From assembly GCA_021153325.1 (NCBI GenBank), contig JAGKTQ010000007.1, positions 1-64,000 of the forward strand: a DNA stretch of 64,000 nt. Direction: 5' to 3'. Position numbers and translations under genes: made by a program. Origin of the DNA: Lachnospiraceae bacterium (lineage in GTDB: Bacteria; Bacillota; Clostridia; Lachnospirales; Lachnospiraceae). Within the stretch, counting starts at the first letter, position 1; every line of letters starts with the position of its first letter. Under the pieces are notes generated by a model. The model made no database searches. It was given only the letters and a program-made list of their open reading frames with translations, and was not told the DNA's origin. Positions 26,917 to 35,192 of the stretch are shown piece by piece.

Positions 26917-26963
26917 GTTTCTCTCTCCTTAGCTGACTAAATGCCAACGCATTTCTTATAATA

Positions 26964-26997
26964 AAAAGTAAGTGGATAACCTTTACAAGTTACCCAC
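26964..26997 (-). terminator. Rho-independent terminator after the SulP gene
   Basis: GTGGATAAC at 26972-26980 pairs with GTTACCCAC at 26989-26997 with one mismatch. On the minus strand it is followed by TTACTTTTTATT. It lies 41 bases past the SulP stop and before mutS. Confidence 0.7.
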
Positions 26998-27038
26998 CCA
27001 TCATAATAACATAATTCAAAAAATATATCCAGCAACGT

Positions 27039-28688
27039 TTAACGATTTGCCTGAAGTACTTCTGCACGTTTCAATGCATCATCAATATGTACACATATAT
27101 TTTCTTCTCCAACCTTCTGATCAAAGCCTGCCTTCTGCATAACATGAAGAGGCTGCTCATTCACATGGGAAAGAATCAGTGTAATTTTCTTTTTCTCACA
27201 TTTTGCTTGTAATTCTTCCAAAGAATGCATTGCAGTCGCATCGATTGCATTCACGCTTCTCATTCTTAAGATCAGACAAGTATCTTTCTCATCCAAGCTG
27301 ATATTTAAGATCTTATCAGCAGCTGCAAAGAACATTGGTCCACTGATCTCATAGACATGTGTATGTTTCGGAACTTCCCTAAGAGAAAGACTATCCGGAT
27401 CATCATCCTCATCTATATATTTCCAGCCTTCTACTTCTGTTACATCGCTCATTCTCTTCATAAACAAAATGGCTGCAAGCAAAATACCTACTTCTATCGC
27501 TACCACTAAATCAAAGACTACTGTCAATACAAAGGTCGTAACCAAAACAATAATGTCACTCTTTGGTGCTGTTTTGCACAGATGCACGAATTTTCTCCAC
27601 TCACACATATTGTAAGCGACCATAAATAAGATAGCTGCAATTGTGGGCATTGGAATCAATGCTGCATATGGCATAAGAACAACAAGAATCAATAACAATG
27701 TCACAGAATGCACCATACCTGCAATCGGAGTACGTCCACCGTTCTTTACATTTGCAGCAGTTCTGGCAATGGCTCCTGTAGCAGGAATTCCACCAAACAA
27801 AGCAGACGTAATATTTCCTGCACCCTGTGCAACCAATTCCATGTTAGAACGATGTCTGCTGTTTACCATACCATCTGCTACTACGCAGGAAAGTAAAGAT
27901 TCAATCGCTGCCAAAATTGCAATCGTAAAAGCATCCGGTAAAACATTTCTTACATTATCAAATGACAGCTGTGGAACGGATAAGGACGGCAATTTATTGG
28001 AAATCTCATATAAATCTCCAATGGTGTTCACATTCATATGTAATCCTTTTACCATAGCGATTCCAACTAAAACGGCGATCAATGAAGGTGGGATTTTCTT
28101 AAAGAACATTGGCCATACGATCAAAATTGCCAAACAAACAACACCAACAATAACGGCTTCCCAATTGATCGTATGAATAAAGTCAAATACTGCCTTTAAT
28201 TTATCCATCGTTTCGATCAATGGTTCTTCTGTCACAATGGTAAGTCCTAAAAAGTCTTTGATCTGTCCAACTAAGATCGTTACTGCAATACCGGACGTAA
28301 ATCCAGTTGTAATAGTGTAAGGAATATATTTGATCAAGTTTCCTAATCTTAAAAGTCCCATAGCGATCAATATAATACCCGCAAGAATGGTTGCGATAAT
28401 AAGTCCATCCATACCATTTTCTGCCACAATACCAGCTACGATCGTCGCAAAAGCTGCGGTAGGCCCTGCAATCTGCACACGGCTTCCGCCTAAAAAAGAA
28501 ATAACAAACCCTGCTGTAATCGCCGTATAAATTCCTTTTTCCGGTGTAACACCTGAAGCAAGTGCTAAGGCAATTGAAAGAGGAAGTGCGATAATTGCCA
28601 CGATAATACCGGCAATCACATCCTTAATAAACTGTTCTTTTGTGTAGGTCTTCATTACTGAAAACAACTTTGGTTTTAACTTTTCCAT
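27039..28688 (-). CDS. SulP-family inorganic anion transporter with STAS domain
   Basis: A 549-residue secondary transporter of the SulP/SLC26 family; substrates in the family include sulfate, bicarbonate and dicarboxylates and cannot be decided here. About twelve membrane segments occupy residues 25-430, including IAGPTAAFATIVAGIV in the substrate region near the N-terminus. A cytoplasmic STAS domain covers about 440-540, with the conserved block CLILRMRSVNAIDATAMHSL. GAGGAG precedes the ATG by seven bases. It is transcribed alone: hairpins flank it at 28732-28781 and 26964-26997. Confidence 0.93.
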   Translation of the reverse strand: MEKLKPKLFSVMKTYTKEQFIKDVIAGIIVAIIALPLSIALALASGVTPEKGIYTAITAGFVISFLGGSRVQIAGPTAAFATIVAGIVAENGMDGLIIATILAGIILIAMGLLRLGNLIKYIPYTITTGFTSGIAVTILVGQIKDFLGLTIVTEEPLIETMDKLKAVFDFIHTINWEAVIVGVVCLAILIVWPMFFKKIPPSLIAVLVGIAMVKGLHMNVNTIGDLYEISNKLPSLSVPQLSFDNVRNVLPDAFTIAILAAIESLLSCVVADGMVNSRHRSNMELVAQGAGNITSALFGGIPATGAIARTAANVKNGGRTPIAGMVHSVTLLLILVVLMPYAALIPMPTIAAILFMVAYNMCEWRKFVHLCKTAPKSDIIVLVTTFVLTVVFDLVVAIEVGILLAAILFMKRMSDVTEVEGWKYIDEDDDPDSLSLREVPKHTHVYEISGPMFFAAADKILNISLDEKDTCLILRMRSVNAIDATAMHSLEELQAKCEKKKITLILSHVNEQPLHVMQKAGFDQKVGEENICVHIDDALKRAEVLQANR

Positions 28689-28731
28689 AACTGCTCCTCA
28701 TTTGTTTTTTCAAAGGTTATTTGAAATTAGT

Positions 28732-28781
28732 AAAAGCGCTATTTATAAAAATTTCGTTAAAATTTTATAAACAACGCTTTT
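28732..28781 (-). terminator. A+T-rich hairpin between miaB and the SulP gene
   Basis: AAAAGCG at 28732-28738 and CGCTTTT at 28775-28781 enclose a further pairing (TTTATAAAA with TTTTATAAA), giving an imperfect stem of about 20 bp with a five-base loop near 28755. It lies 61 bases after the miaB stop. The terminal AAAA/TTTT pairs could supply a U run in either direction, so it may end the proline-operon transcript. Confidence 0.55.
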
Positions 28782-28841
28782 AATTGTAATTCTGCTTTCT
28801 TTATTTTTCAAGTACTTTTTTCAATGTGCCATAACATTTTT

Positions 28842-30287
28842 CTACTCTACGATACTTCCTGTATAATAAAATCCATGACACTCATCCAAATGGACTTTCA
28901 CGATTTTTCCAAGCAGGCTTTCATCGCCTTTAAAATGTACCAAAATATTATTGGACAAACGTCCCGTCATTAATGTATCATCCTGTTCATTTCTTTCTTC
29001 TACAAGTGCTTCCAATGTCTGCCCCTGTAACCGTGCTGCGCGGTCTCTTGCTGTTTCCTGCACCACTGCCAGCAATTTATCAAAGCCTTCTTTTACAACT
29101 TCCTCAGGCACCTGATTTTCCATAGCGGCAGCAGGAGTTCCGGTACGCTTAGAATAAATAAAAGTAAAGGCATTATCATACTGTACTTTCTTCACAACAT
29201 CAATCGTTTCCTCTACATCTTCCAAGGTTTCTCCTGGGAATCCTACAATAATATCCGTTGTGATCGAAATATCCGGAATTTCTTTTCTGATCTTCTCAGC
29301 AAGTGCCAGATATTGTTCCTTTGTATAACGTCTGTTCATAGCAGTCAAAATCCTTGTAGAACCGGACTGCAACGGCAAATGTAGATGTCTACATATCTTT
29401 TTGGAATTTTTCATTACTTCAATGAGTTCATCCGACAAGTCTTTTGGATGGGATGTCATGAAACGAATGCGCTCCAATCCCTCAATCTTTTCTACTTCTT
29501 TAAGAAGCTCGGCAAAGCTCATTGGTTCTTCCAGATTCTTTCCATAAGAGTTTACGTTCTGCCCAAGCAACATGACTTCCACGACGCCATCGGCAACTAA
29601 TGCTTCTATTTCCCGGATAATATCTTTCGGATTACGACTGCGTTCTCTGCCTCTTACATACGGCACAATACAATAGCTGCAGAAGTTGTTACAGCCAAAC
29701 ATAATGTTGACACCAGACTTAAATGAATACTTACGCTCTGCCGGTAAATCTTCCACAATTTTGTCTGTATCCTTCCATATATCAATGACCATACTTTGAT
29801 TTTCGAATACAGAACATACCAATTCTGCAAACTTAAAAATATTATGGGTTCCAAAAATCAGATCCACAAACCGATAACTTGTCTTAATTTTTTCAACAAC
29901 TTCCGGCTCCTGCATCATACAACCGCAAAGAGCAATTTTCATATGTGGATTTTTTCTTTTATTACCATTTAATACACCCAGTCTTCCATATACTCGCTGA
30001 TTTGCATTCTCTCTGACTGTACATGTATTATAAATGACAAAATCTGCATCTTCTGTTTCAATTAGCTGATAACCGATCTTTTCTAATATTCCCACCAGTT
30101 TTTCAGAGTCTTTGGCATTCATCTGACAACCAAACGTAGTAACTGCACAAGTTGGTGTCCGTCCAAGTTCTTCTTTCAGCTCATTCACATAAGCTCTTGC
30201 TTTTGCCATAAAATAATATTGTCTCTCTGTCTCATCTGCTGGAACAGGTGCATTCACATCTATTGTACCTAAATCTGTCCTTATCAT
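28842..30287 (-). CDS. miaB: tRNA-2-methylthio-N6-dimethylallyladenosine synthase
   Basis: Radical-SAM methylthiotransferase that turns i6A37 into ms2i6A37. The ATG at 30287 (481 residues) has AGGA seven bases upstream; the ATG at 30308 lies inside the end of pepT without a ribosome-binding site. Cluster-II cysteines are Cys54, Cys89 and Cys123. The radical-SAM motif CNNFCSYC is at 199-206. A C-terminal TRAM domain (about 415-478) ends with GFYYTGSIVE-like residues. It follows pepT by 10 bases. Confidence 0.96.
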   Translation of the reverse strand: MIRTDLGTIDVNAPVPADETERQYYFMAKARAYVNELKEELGRTPTCAVTTFGCQMNAKDSEKLVGILEKIGYQLIETEDADFVIYNTCTVRENANQRVYGRLGVLNGNKRKNPHMKIALCGCMMQEPEVVEKIKTSYRFVDLIFGTHNIFKFAELVCSVFENQSMVIDIWKDTDKIVEDLPAERKYSFKSGVNIMFGCNNFCSYCIVPYVRGRERSRNPKDIIREIEALVADGVVEVMLLGQNVNSYGKNLEEPMSFAELLKEVEKIEGLERIRFMTSHPKDLSDELIEVMKNSKKICRHLHLPLQSGSTRILTAMNRRYTKEQYLALAEKIRKEIPDISITTDIIVGFPGETLEDVEETIDVVKKVQYDNAFTFIYSKRTGTPAAAMENQVPEEVVKEGFDKLLAVVQETARDRAARLQGQTLEALVEERNEQDDTLMTGRLSNNILVHFKGDESLLGKIVKVHLDECHGFYYTGSIVE

Positions 30288-30297
30288 CTTTCTTTCC

Positions 30298-31527
30298 TCA
30301 TCTTGCATAAATTTCTATGATTTTTAATAAGATCTCTACAACCTTTTCCATAGATTGTACACAAATATATTCATATTTTCCATGGAAATTATGTCCTCCG
30401 GTACAAAGATTTGGACAAGGTAATCCCATAAAGGAAAGTCTTGCACCATCTGTTCCGCCTCGGATCGGCGTTACAATTGGCTCTACCGAAAGCTCTTCCA
30501 TAGCCTGTTTTGCATGTTCAATCAAATGCATATGTGGCTCTATTTTTTCTTTCATGTTGTAGTAAGAATCTTTTAAGTTTACTTCCATCGTTCCATCGCC
30601 ATATTTCTGATTCATAAAAGCGACAGCTGCTAAAAACTTCTGCTTTTTTTCTTCGAATTTATGTTTATCATGATCGCGGATAATATAATCTGCTACCGCC
30701 TTTTCCACCGTTCCCTGTAAACAATCAAGATGGAAAAAGCCTTCGTATTTTTCCGTGTACATCGGATTTTGTTCTACCGGAAGCAGACTCTGAAATTCCT
30801 GTGCCAAAAGCAGGGCATTTATCATTTTATTTTTGGCATCTCCCGGATGCACACTGCAGCCGTGTATCGTGAGCTTTGCCCCAGCCGCATTAAAATTTTC
30901 ATATTCCAGTTCGCCCAGCTTACCACCATCTACTGTATATGCAAAATCCGCTCCAAAACGTTTTACATCAAAATAATCTACACCGGCGCCAACTTCTTCG
31001 TCCGGCGTAAAAGCAATCCTGATTTTTCCATGTACTATATTCTTATTTTGGCAGAGATAATGTGCCATTGTCATAATTTCACTGACACCAGCCTTATCAT
31101 CAGCCCCCAAAAGCGTAAGTCCATCTGTAACAATTACATCTTTCCCCATATATTCTTTTATTTCCGGGAAAGCCTCCACGGACAGTTTGATCGCTTCCTG
31201 CTCATTCAGTATTATATCTTTTCCATCATAATTTTTTACAATTTTGGGATTTACATTGGATCCGCTTATCGCAGGAGAAGTATCCATATGTGCAATAAAC
31301 CCTAGCACAGGTATTTCTTTTTCTGTAGTAGATGGTATAGAAGCATATACATAGCCATATTGCTCATCATAATAAATTTCCTCCGCACCCATCTCCTGAA
31401 GCTCTTTCTTTAAGAGAAGTGCCAGATTCTTTTGTTTCTCCGTACTTGGAAAGCTTCCGTCTTCTTTTTCTTCTGATTGTGTATCAATTTTTATATACTT
31501 TAAAAATCGTTCAACAACTTCCGACAT
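30298..31527 (-). CDS. pepT: Peptidase T (tripeptidase)
   Basis: Cytoplasmic M20 metallopeptidase that removes N-terminal residues from tripeptides. The 409 residues have all dizinc motifs: HMDTSP with His80, GADDKAG with the bridging Asp143, PDEEVG with catalytic Glu177 and ligand Glu178, and VDGG with Asp200. The late GGTDGARLSFMG block and GGHNFHGKYE with the last His are present. AAAAGGAG precedes the ATG. It is part of the long unit from the flavoproteins to miaB. Confidence 0.95.
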   Translation of the reverse strand: MSEVVERFLKYIKIDTQSEEKEDGSFPSTEKQKNLALLLKKELQEMGAEEIYYDEQYGYVYASIPSTTEKEIPVLGFIAHMDTSPAISGSNVNPKIVKNYDGKDIILNEQEAIKLSVEAFPEIKEYMGKDVIVTDGLTLLGADDKAGVSEIMTMAHYLCQNKNIVHGKIRIAFTPDEEVGAGVDYFDVKRFGADFAYTVDGGKLGELEYENFNAAGAKLTIHGCSVHPGDAKNKMINALLLAQEFQSLLPVEQNPMYTEKYEGFFHLDCLQGTVEKAVADYIIRDHDKHKFEEKKQKFLAAVAFMNQKYGDGTMEVNLKDSYYNMKEKIEPHMHLIEHAKQAMEELSVEPIVTPIRGGTDGARLSFMGLPCPNLCTGGHNFHGKYEYICVQSMEKVVEILLKIIEIYAR

Positions 31528-31543
31528 TTTGACTCCTTTTCAT

Positions 31544-32293
31544 CTACATTTCCTTTACTGCATACAGATAGCTTCTTCCTAATTTACCAATCCGCTCGAT
31601 CACACCTACATAATGTAAGATATGGACTACTGTCTGTGCAAGTTTTTCCGGTATTTTTGCCACTTTCGCAAAATCCTTTACCGTAAATTTTTCTTCCAGC
31701 TCATAAGGAATAAAACGCATATAATCTTCCACGCGTTCTATTATGACCTCTTCTACAAACTCTATTGGAATCCGGTCATATCGTTCAGAACCCTTCTTCT
31801 TATTTTTACTCCAGCCATTCAATAGTCGATATTCTTCCATATCCAAAAGAACAAAATGCAATCGTAGATTACGATCTTTTAAAAAGGATTTGATCTTATA
31901 TAATTCTATAAAAGCCAAATACGCATTTCCTGTTTTTGGCGATTTTCTTTTCTCCGAAAGTTCTCCTGTCTTTTCATCAATCCATATGAGCCACTTTTTA
32001 TGTGGAATCGGATATACGATCGTGACGGGATACAGCGGCAGAAAAGCAGTTAACTTGTTTCTCATTTTATTGAACTGCCGTGTCTGTATTTCAATGATCT
32101 CTTCTCCTGTATAAATATCTGCCACATAATTTTCAATCGGAATCTCATGCATATCTTCATCCGGTGCATAAGCATTTTTTAGAACCGCATGCACCGTCTT
32201 CTCACTGAGAGTACCAATGCCTTGTCTACTTCTTTCATTTCCTACTATCTTTTGTCTGGCTTTCAAAAAATCTTCGTTTGTCATTGCTTTCAT
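31544..32293 (-). CDS. Uncharacterised protein with a possible PD-(D/E)XK-like core and C-terminal winged helix
   Basis: A 249-residue soluble protein that I do not recognise as a named family. An N-terminal helix with Glu31 (TLSEKTVHAVL), then strand NYVADIY with Asp59 and strand EIIEIQTR with Glu68 and Gln70, follow the order of restriction-endonuclease-fold active sites, where Gln or Lys can occupy the last position. The C-terminal part (about 193-249, VKDFAKVAKIPEKLAQTVVH and GVIERIGKLG) reads like a winged helix. Nuclease function is inference only. The start ATG directly follows the proA stop; a second ATG three codons on is possible. It is coexpressed with proline, folate and peptidase genes. 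Confidence 0.6.
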   Translation of the reverse strand: MKAMTNEDFLKARQKIVGNERSRQGIGTLSEKTVHAVLKNAYAPDEDMHEIPIENYVADIYTGEEIIEIQTRQFNKMRNKLTAFLPLYPVTIVYPIPHKKWLIWIDEKTGELSEKRKSPKTGNAYLAFIELYKIKSFLKDRNLRLHFVLLDMEEYRLLNGWSKNKKKGSERYDRIPIEFVEEVIIERVEDYMRFIPYELEEKFTVKDFAKVAKIPEKLAQTVVHILHYVGVIERIGKLGRSYLYAVKEM

Positions 32294-33538
32294 CTATGGT
32301 CTGATCTGTCCGTCACCATCAATCGTATATTTGTAAGTTGTCAGCTCCTTAAGTCCCATCGGTCCTCTTGCATGAAGCTTTTGCGTACTGATGCCGATCT
32401 CTGCGCCAAAACCAAATTCAAAACCATCTGTAAATCTGGTAGAAGCATTCACATATACACAGGAAGCATCTACTTCTTTCTTAAACGTCTCTGCATTTTC
32501 TTTATTTTCTGTAATAATAGCTTCCGAATGCTTGGTTCCGTATTTATTAATATGTGCAATTGCCTCTTCCACATTTTTTACTGTTTTCATGGAAATAATG
32601 TAATCTAAATATTCTGTTCCATAGTCTTCTTCTGTTGCCGGAACACACTCAGAAAGAACACTGCATACCTGTTCATCTCCACGCATTTCTACATTTTTCT
32701 CTTTTAAAGCTTTCGCAAGCAGCGGTAAAAACGCATCCTTTACCTTTTCATGAATGACTAAAGATTCACAGGCATTACATACTCCAATACGCTGCGTTTT
32801 TGCATTCACGATGATCGGGATAGCTTTATCAAAGTCTGCCGTTTCATCAATATAAATATGACAATTTCCTGTACCCGTTTCGATGACAGGAATCGTACTG
32901 TTTTCTACAACCGCACGGATAAGACCAGCACTTCCTCTTGGGATCAACACATCTACATAATCTTTTAATTTCATAAATTTAGTCGTAGTCTCTCTATTGG
33001 TATCCGTGATCAACTGGATACCATCTTCTGTAATACCTTCTTTTGCAAGTGCACTTCTAATACTTTCTGTAATAGCAGTATTAGAATGGATGGCATCGCT
33101 TCCGCCTTTTAAAATGACTGCATTACCAGTTTTAAAACAAAGACCGAACGCATCGGCTGTTACATTTGGCCGGGATTCATAAATAATACCAATGACACCG
33201 ATAGGGACTCTCACCTTACTGATCTTCAATCCGTTAGGACGGGTAAAGGTTTCTATCGTTTCATTCAGGCAATCTGGAAGCTCTGCAATAATACGAAGAC
33301 CGTCTGCCATTCCTTTGATACGATCCTCTGTCAGTCTTAATCTGTCGATCATACCGGAATGCATTCCTTTTTCTTCTCCGTTCTTGATATCCACAGCATT
33401 TGCCGCAAGTATTTTTTCACTATCCTTTACTAACGTATCTGCCACTGTAAGAAGTGCTTTATTTTTCTCGCCTTCTGAAAGTTTCTGCAAACTATACTTG
33501 GCTGCCACTGCATTTTTTCCCATTTCCATTAAATCCAT
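32294..33538 (-). CDS. proA: Gamma-glutamyl phosphate reductase
   Basis: NADPH-dependent reduction of gamma-glutamyl phosphate to glutamate semialdehyde, the second step of proline synthesis. It has 414 residues in the aldehyde-dehydrogenase fold. The catalytic cysteine is Cys254 in RIGVCNACES, and the nucleotide-binding ESRPNVTADAFGLC and GGSDAIHSN blocks are intact. It shares the operon with proB but is separated from it by DUF896 and fthC genes. Confidence 0.96.
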   Translation of the reverse strand: MDLMEMGKNAVAAKYSLQKLSEGEKNKALLTVADTLVKDSEKILAANAVDIKNGEEKGMHSGMIDRLRLTEDRIKGMADGLRIIAELPDCLNETIETFTRPNGLKISKVRVPIGVIGIIYESRPNVTADAFGLCFKTGNAVILKGGSDAIHSNTAITESIRSALAKEGITEDGIQLITDTNRETTTKFMKLKDYVDVLIPRGSAGLIRAVVENSTIPVIETGTGNCHIYIDETADFDKAIPIIVNAKTQRIGVCNACESLVIHEKVKDAFLPLLAKALKEKNVEMRGDEQVCSVLSECVPATEEDYGTEYLDYIISMKTVKNVEEAIAHINKYGTKHSEAIITENKENAETFKKEVDASCVYVNASTRFTDGFEFGFGAEIGISTQKLHARGPMGLKELTTYKYTIDGDGQIRP

Positions 33539-33555
33539 GCCAATTACCGCCTTTC

Positions 33556-34113
33556 TTAATATTCTATGCTTTCTGTAATGATCCTGTCCGGAATCACATC
33601 ATGCTCCTCCGTTGGAATTTCTTCTAATATCTGATCTGCAAAGCATACTGCCACTGTAAAATCAGGTACAAAAGAATCTAAAAAACGATCATAAAATCCT
33701 TTTCCATAGCCTATCCGATGTCTTTTCTTATCAAATACCACTCCCGGCATAAGCAGAAAAACTTTCCCTTTCTCTTTCTTGAATTTTTCTGCCGTTTTCA
33801 AAGGTTCTGGAATATTTTTATAGCCGCTTTGCAATGCCTCTTTTGATGTAAAACGATAAAATTCCATTGTGCCATCATCCTTTGAAATGGGACAATACAC
33901 TTTTTTCCCATCAAGGACTGCCTGTTCCAAAAAAGGAATCGTCTCTACTTCACTGCCATACCCGATAAAGCCTAAAACGCAATCCGCTTCCCGATATTGC
34001 TTTAAACAGCAAAGTTTTTCGATGATTTTTTTGCTTTTATCCTTCCGCTCTGTTTCCGACATCTGATTTCTTTTTTCTAAAATCTGTTTTCTAATGCAGA
34101 TTTTTGTTTCCAT
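33556..34113 (-). CDS. fthC: 5-formyltetrahydrofolate cyclo-ligase
   Basis: ATP-dependent conversion of 5-formyl-THF to 5,10-methenyl-THF, returning a storage folate to the one-carbon pool served by fhs and folD at the other end of the window. The ATG at 34113 gives 185 residues, with AGGTGA six bases upstream; a GTG three codons earlier is the alternative. The N-terminal basic helix with IRKQILEKR and the C-terminal signature HRIGYGKGFYDRFL are diagnostic. It overlaps the 3' end of the DUF896 gene by about 23 bases. Confidence 0.92.
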   Translation of the reverse strand: METKICIRKQILEKRNQMSETERKDKSKKIIEKLCCLKQYREADCVLGFIGYGSEVETIPFLEQAVLDGKKVYCPISKDDGTMEFYRFTSKEALQSGYKNIPEPLKTAEKFKKEKGKVFLLMPGVVFDKKRHRIGYGKGFYDRFLDSFVPDFTVAVCFADQILEEIPTEEHDVIPDRIITESIEY

Positions 34114-34315
34114 ATTTCTCACCTAAATTCGTGACTGTACCATCCTCATTTTGAATAGAAATATTGTTTAACTGTCCACGCAGATTTGCACGAACACTGG
34201 CAACATATTCACTTCTAAGCTCTGCCTGTTCCTTTTTTTCTTCGTCAGTCAGTCCTTCTGCCTGCGATTTATGATAAAGCTCATTAATTCGCTTTATTTT
34301 GTCTTCCATACTCAT
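34091..34315 (-). CDS. DUF896 (YnzC/YozN) family small protein
   Basis: A 74-residue protein of the DUF896 family: two N-terminal antiparallel helices (KIKRINELYHKSQAEGLTDEEK and onward) and a polar tail with LRGQLNNI. The B. subtilis homologue YnzC is in the SOS regulon but its function is unproven. The ATG overlaps the proB stop (ATGA) and GGAGG lies 10 bases upstream, so translation is coupled to proB. Confidence 0.9.
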   Translation of the reverse strand: MSMEDKIKRINELYHKSQAEGLTDEEKKEQAELRSEYVASVRANLRGQLNNISIQNEDGTVTNLGEKYGNKNLH

Positions 34316-35172
34316 TTATGCAATTCCTCCACAAATCCCGGTAAGTCAAAACCTTCATCCGGATTTTTCAAAAAGAGAGTCCCTATATTTTCTCCCTCTA
34401 ATATTTTATGTATTACGCGTACGTCCTCGCTATTTGCGATCACCATATCAATATCAGATTTGGTCGCAATCGTAGCCGCCTGTAGTTTCGTATTCATACC
34501 ACCAGTTCCAACAGAGCTTCCTGTGCTTTCTTTTCCCATATGCATCAATTCTTCTGTAAGAACAGGTACTGTTTCAATAAATTTTGCATCCGGATTGGTT
34601 CTTGGATCATCCGTATATAGACCATCGATATCCGATAGCAGAATCAACAGATCGGCATCTACGAGTGCTGCAACGATTGCAGACAATGTGTCGTTATCAC
34701 CTATAACGATCTCATAGGTCGCAACTGTATCATTTTCATTTACAATCGGAATCACTCCAAATTTTAAAAGTTCTGAAAAAGTATTATGTGCATTATAGCG
34801 ATTCAGGTTATCTACGATTGTATTTTTCGTCATAAGAATCTGTGCAGTCGTTTGATTATACTCTCCAAAGATTTTCTGATAAGTCATCATTAATCTTGCC
34901 TGTCCAATTGCTGCACACGCCTGTTTTACAGCAATCGGATTATCTATATCATCCATATTCTTCAGATGGATCGCTTTTTTTCCTACTGCAATTGCCCCGG
35001 AACTTACTAATACCACATCTTTACCCTGATTGCGGATATCGCACAATTCTCTTACAAGCATTTCTAATTTTATATAGTCTAAATCTCCAGTTTCTTTGTG
35101 CTGTAATGATGAAGAACCTATTTTTATTACAATCCTTTTTTTATCCTTCATCATTTCTCTTAAGCCATTCAC
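34312..35172 (-). CDS. proB: Glutamate 5-kinase without PUA domain
   Basis: Phosphorylates glutamate in the first proline-synthesis step. The amino-acid-kinase domain is complete, with IKIGSSSL near residue 15, SSGAIAVGK, NENDTVATYE and GTGGMNTKLQAA. The 286 residues end after the kinase domain; the E. coli enzyme (367 residues) has a C-terminal PUA domain that is absent here, as in several other Bacillota. AGGAGG lies 11 bases before the ATG at 35172. It begins 20 bases after the upstream flavoprotein gene. Confidence 0.94.
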   Translation of the reverse strand: MNGLREMMKDKKRIVIKIGSSSLQHKETGDLDYIKLEMLVRELCDIRNQGKDVVLVSSGAIAVGKKAIHLKNMDDIDNPIAVKQACAAIGQARLMMTYQKIFGEYNQTTAQILMTKNTIVDNLNRYNAHNTFSELLKFGVIPIVNENDTVATYEIVIGDNDTLSAIVAALVDADLLILLSDIDGLYTDDPRTNPDAKFIETVPVLTEELMHMGKESTGSSVGTGGMNTKLQAATIATKSDIDMVIANSEDVRVIHKILEGENIGTLFLKNPDEGFDLPGFVEELHK

Positions 35173-35192
35173 GTTGCTTCCTCCTCACAAAA

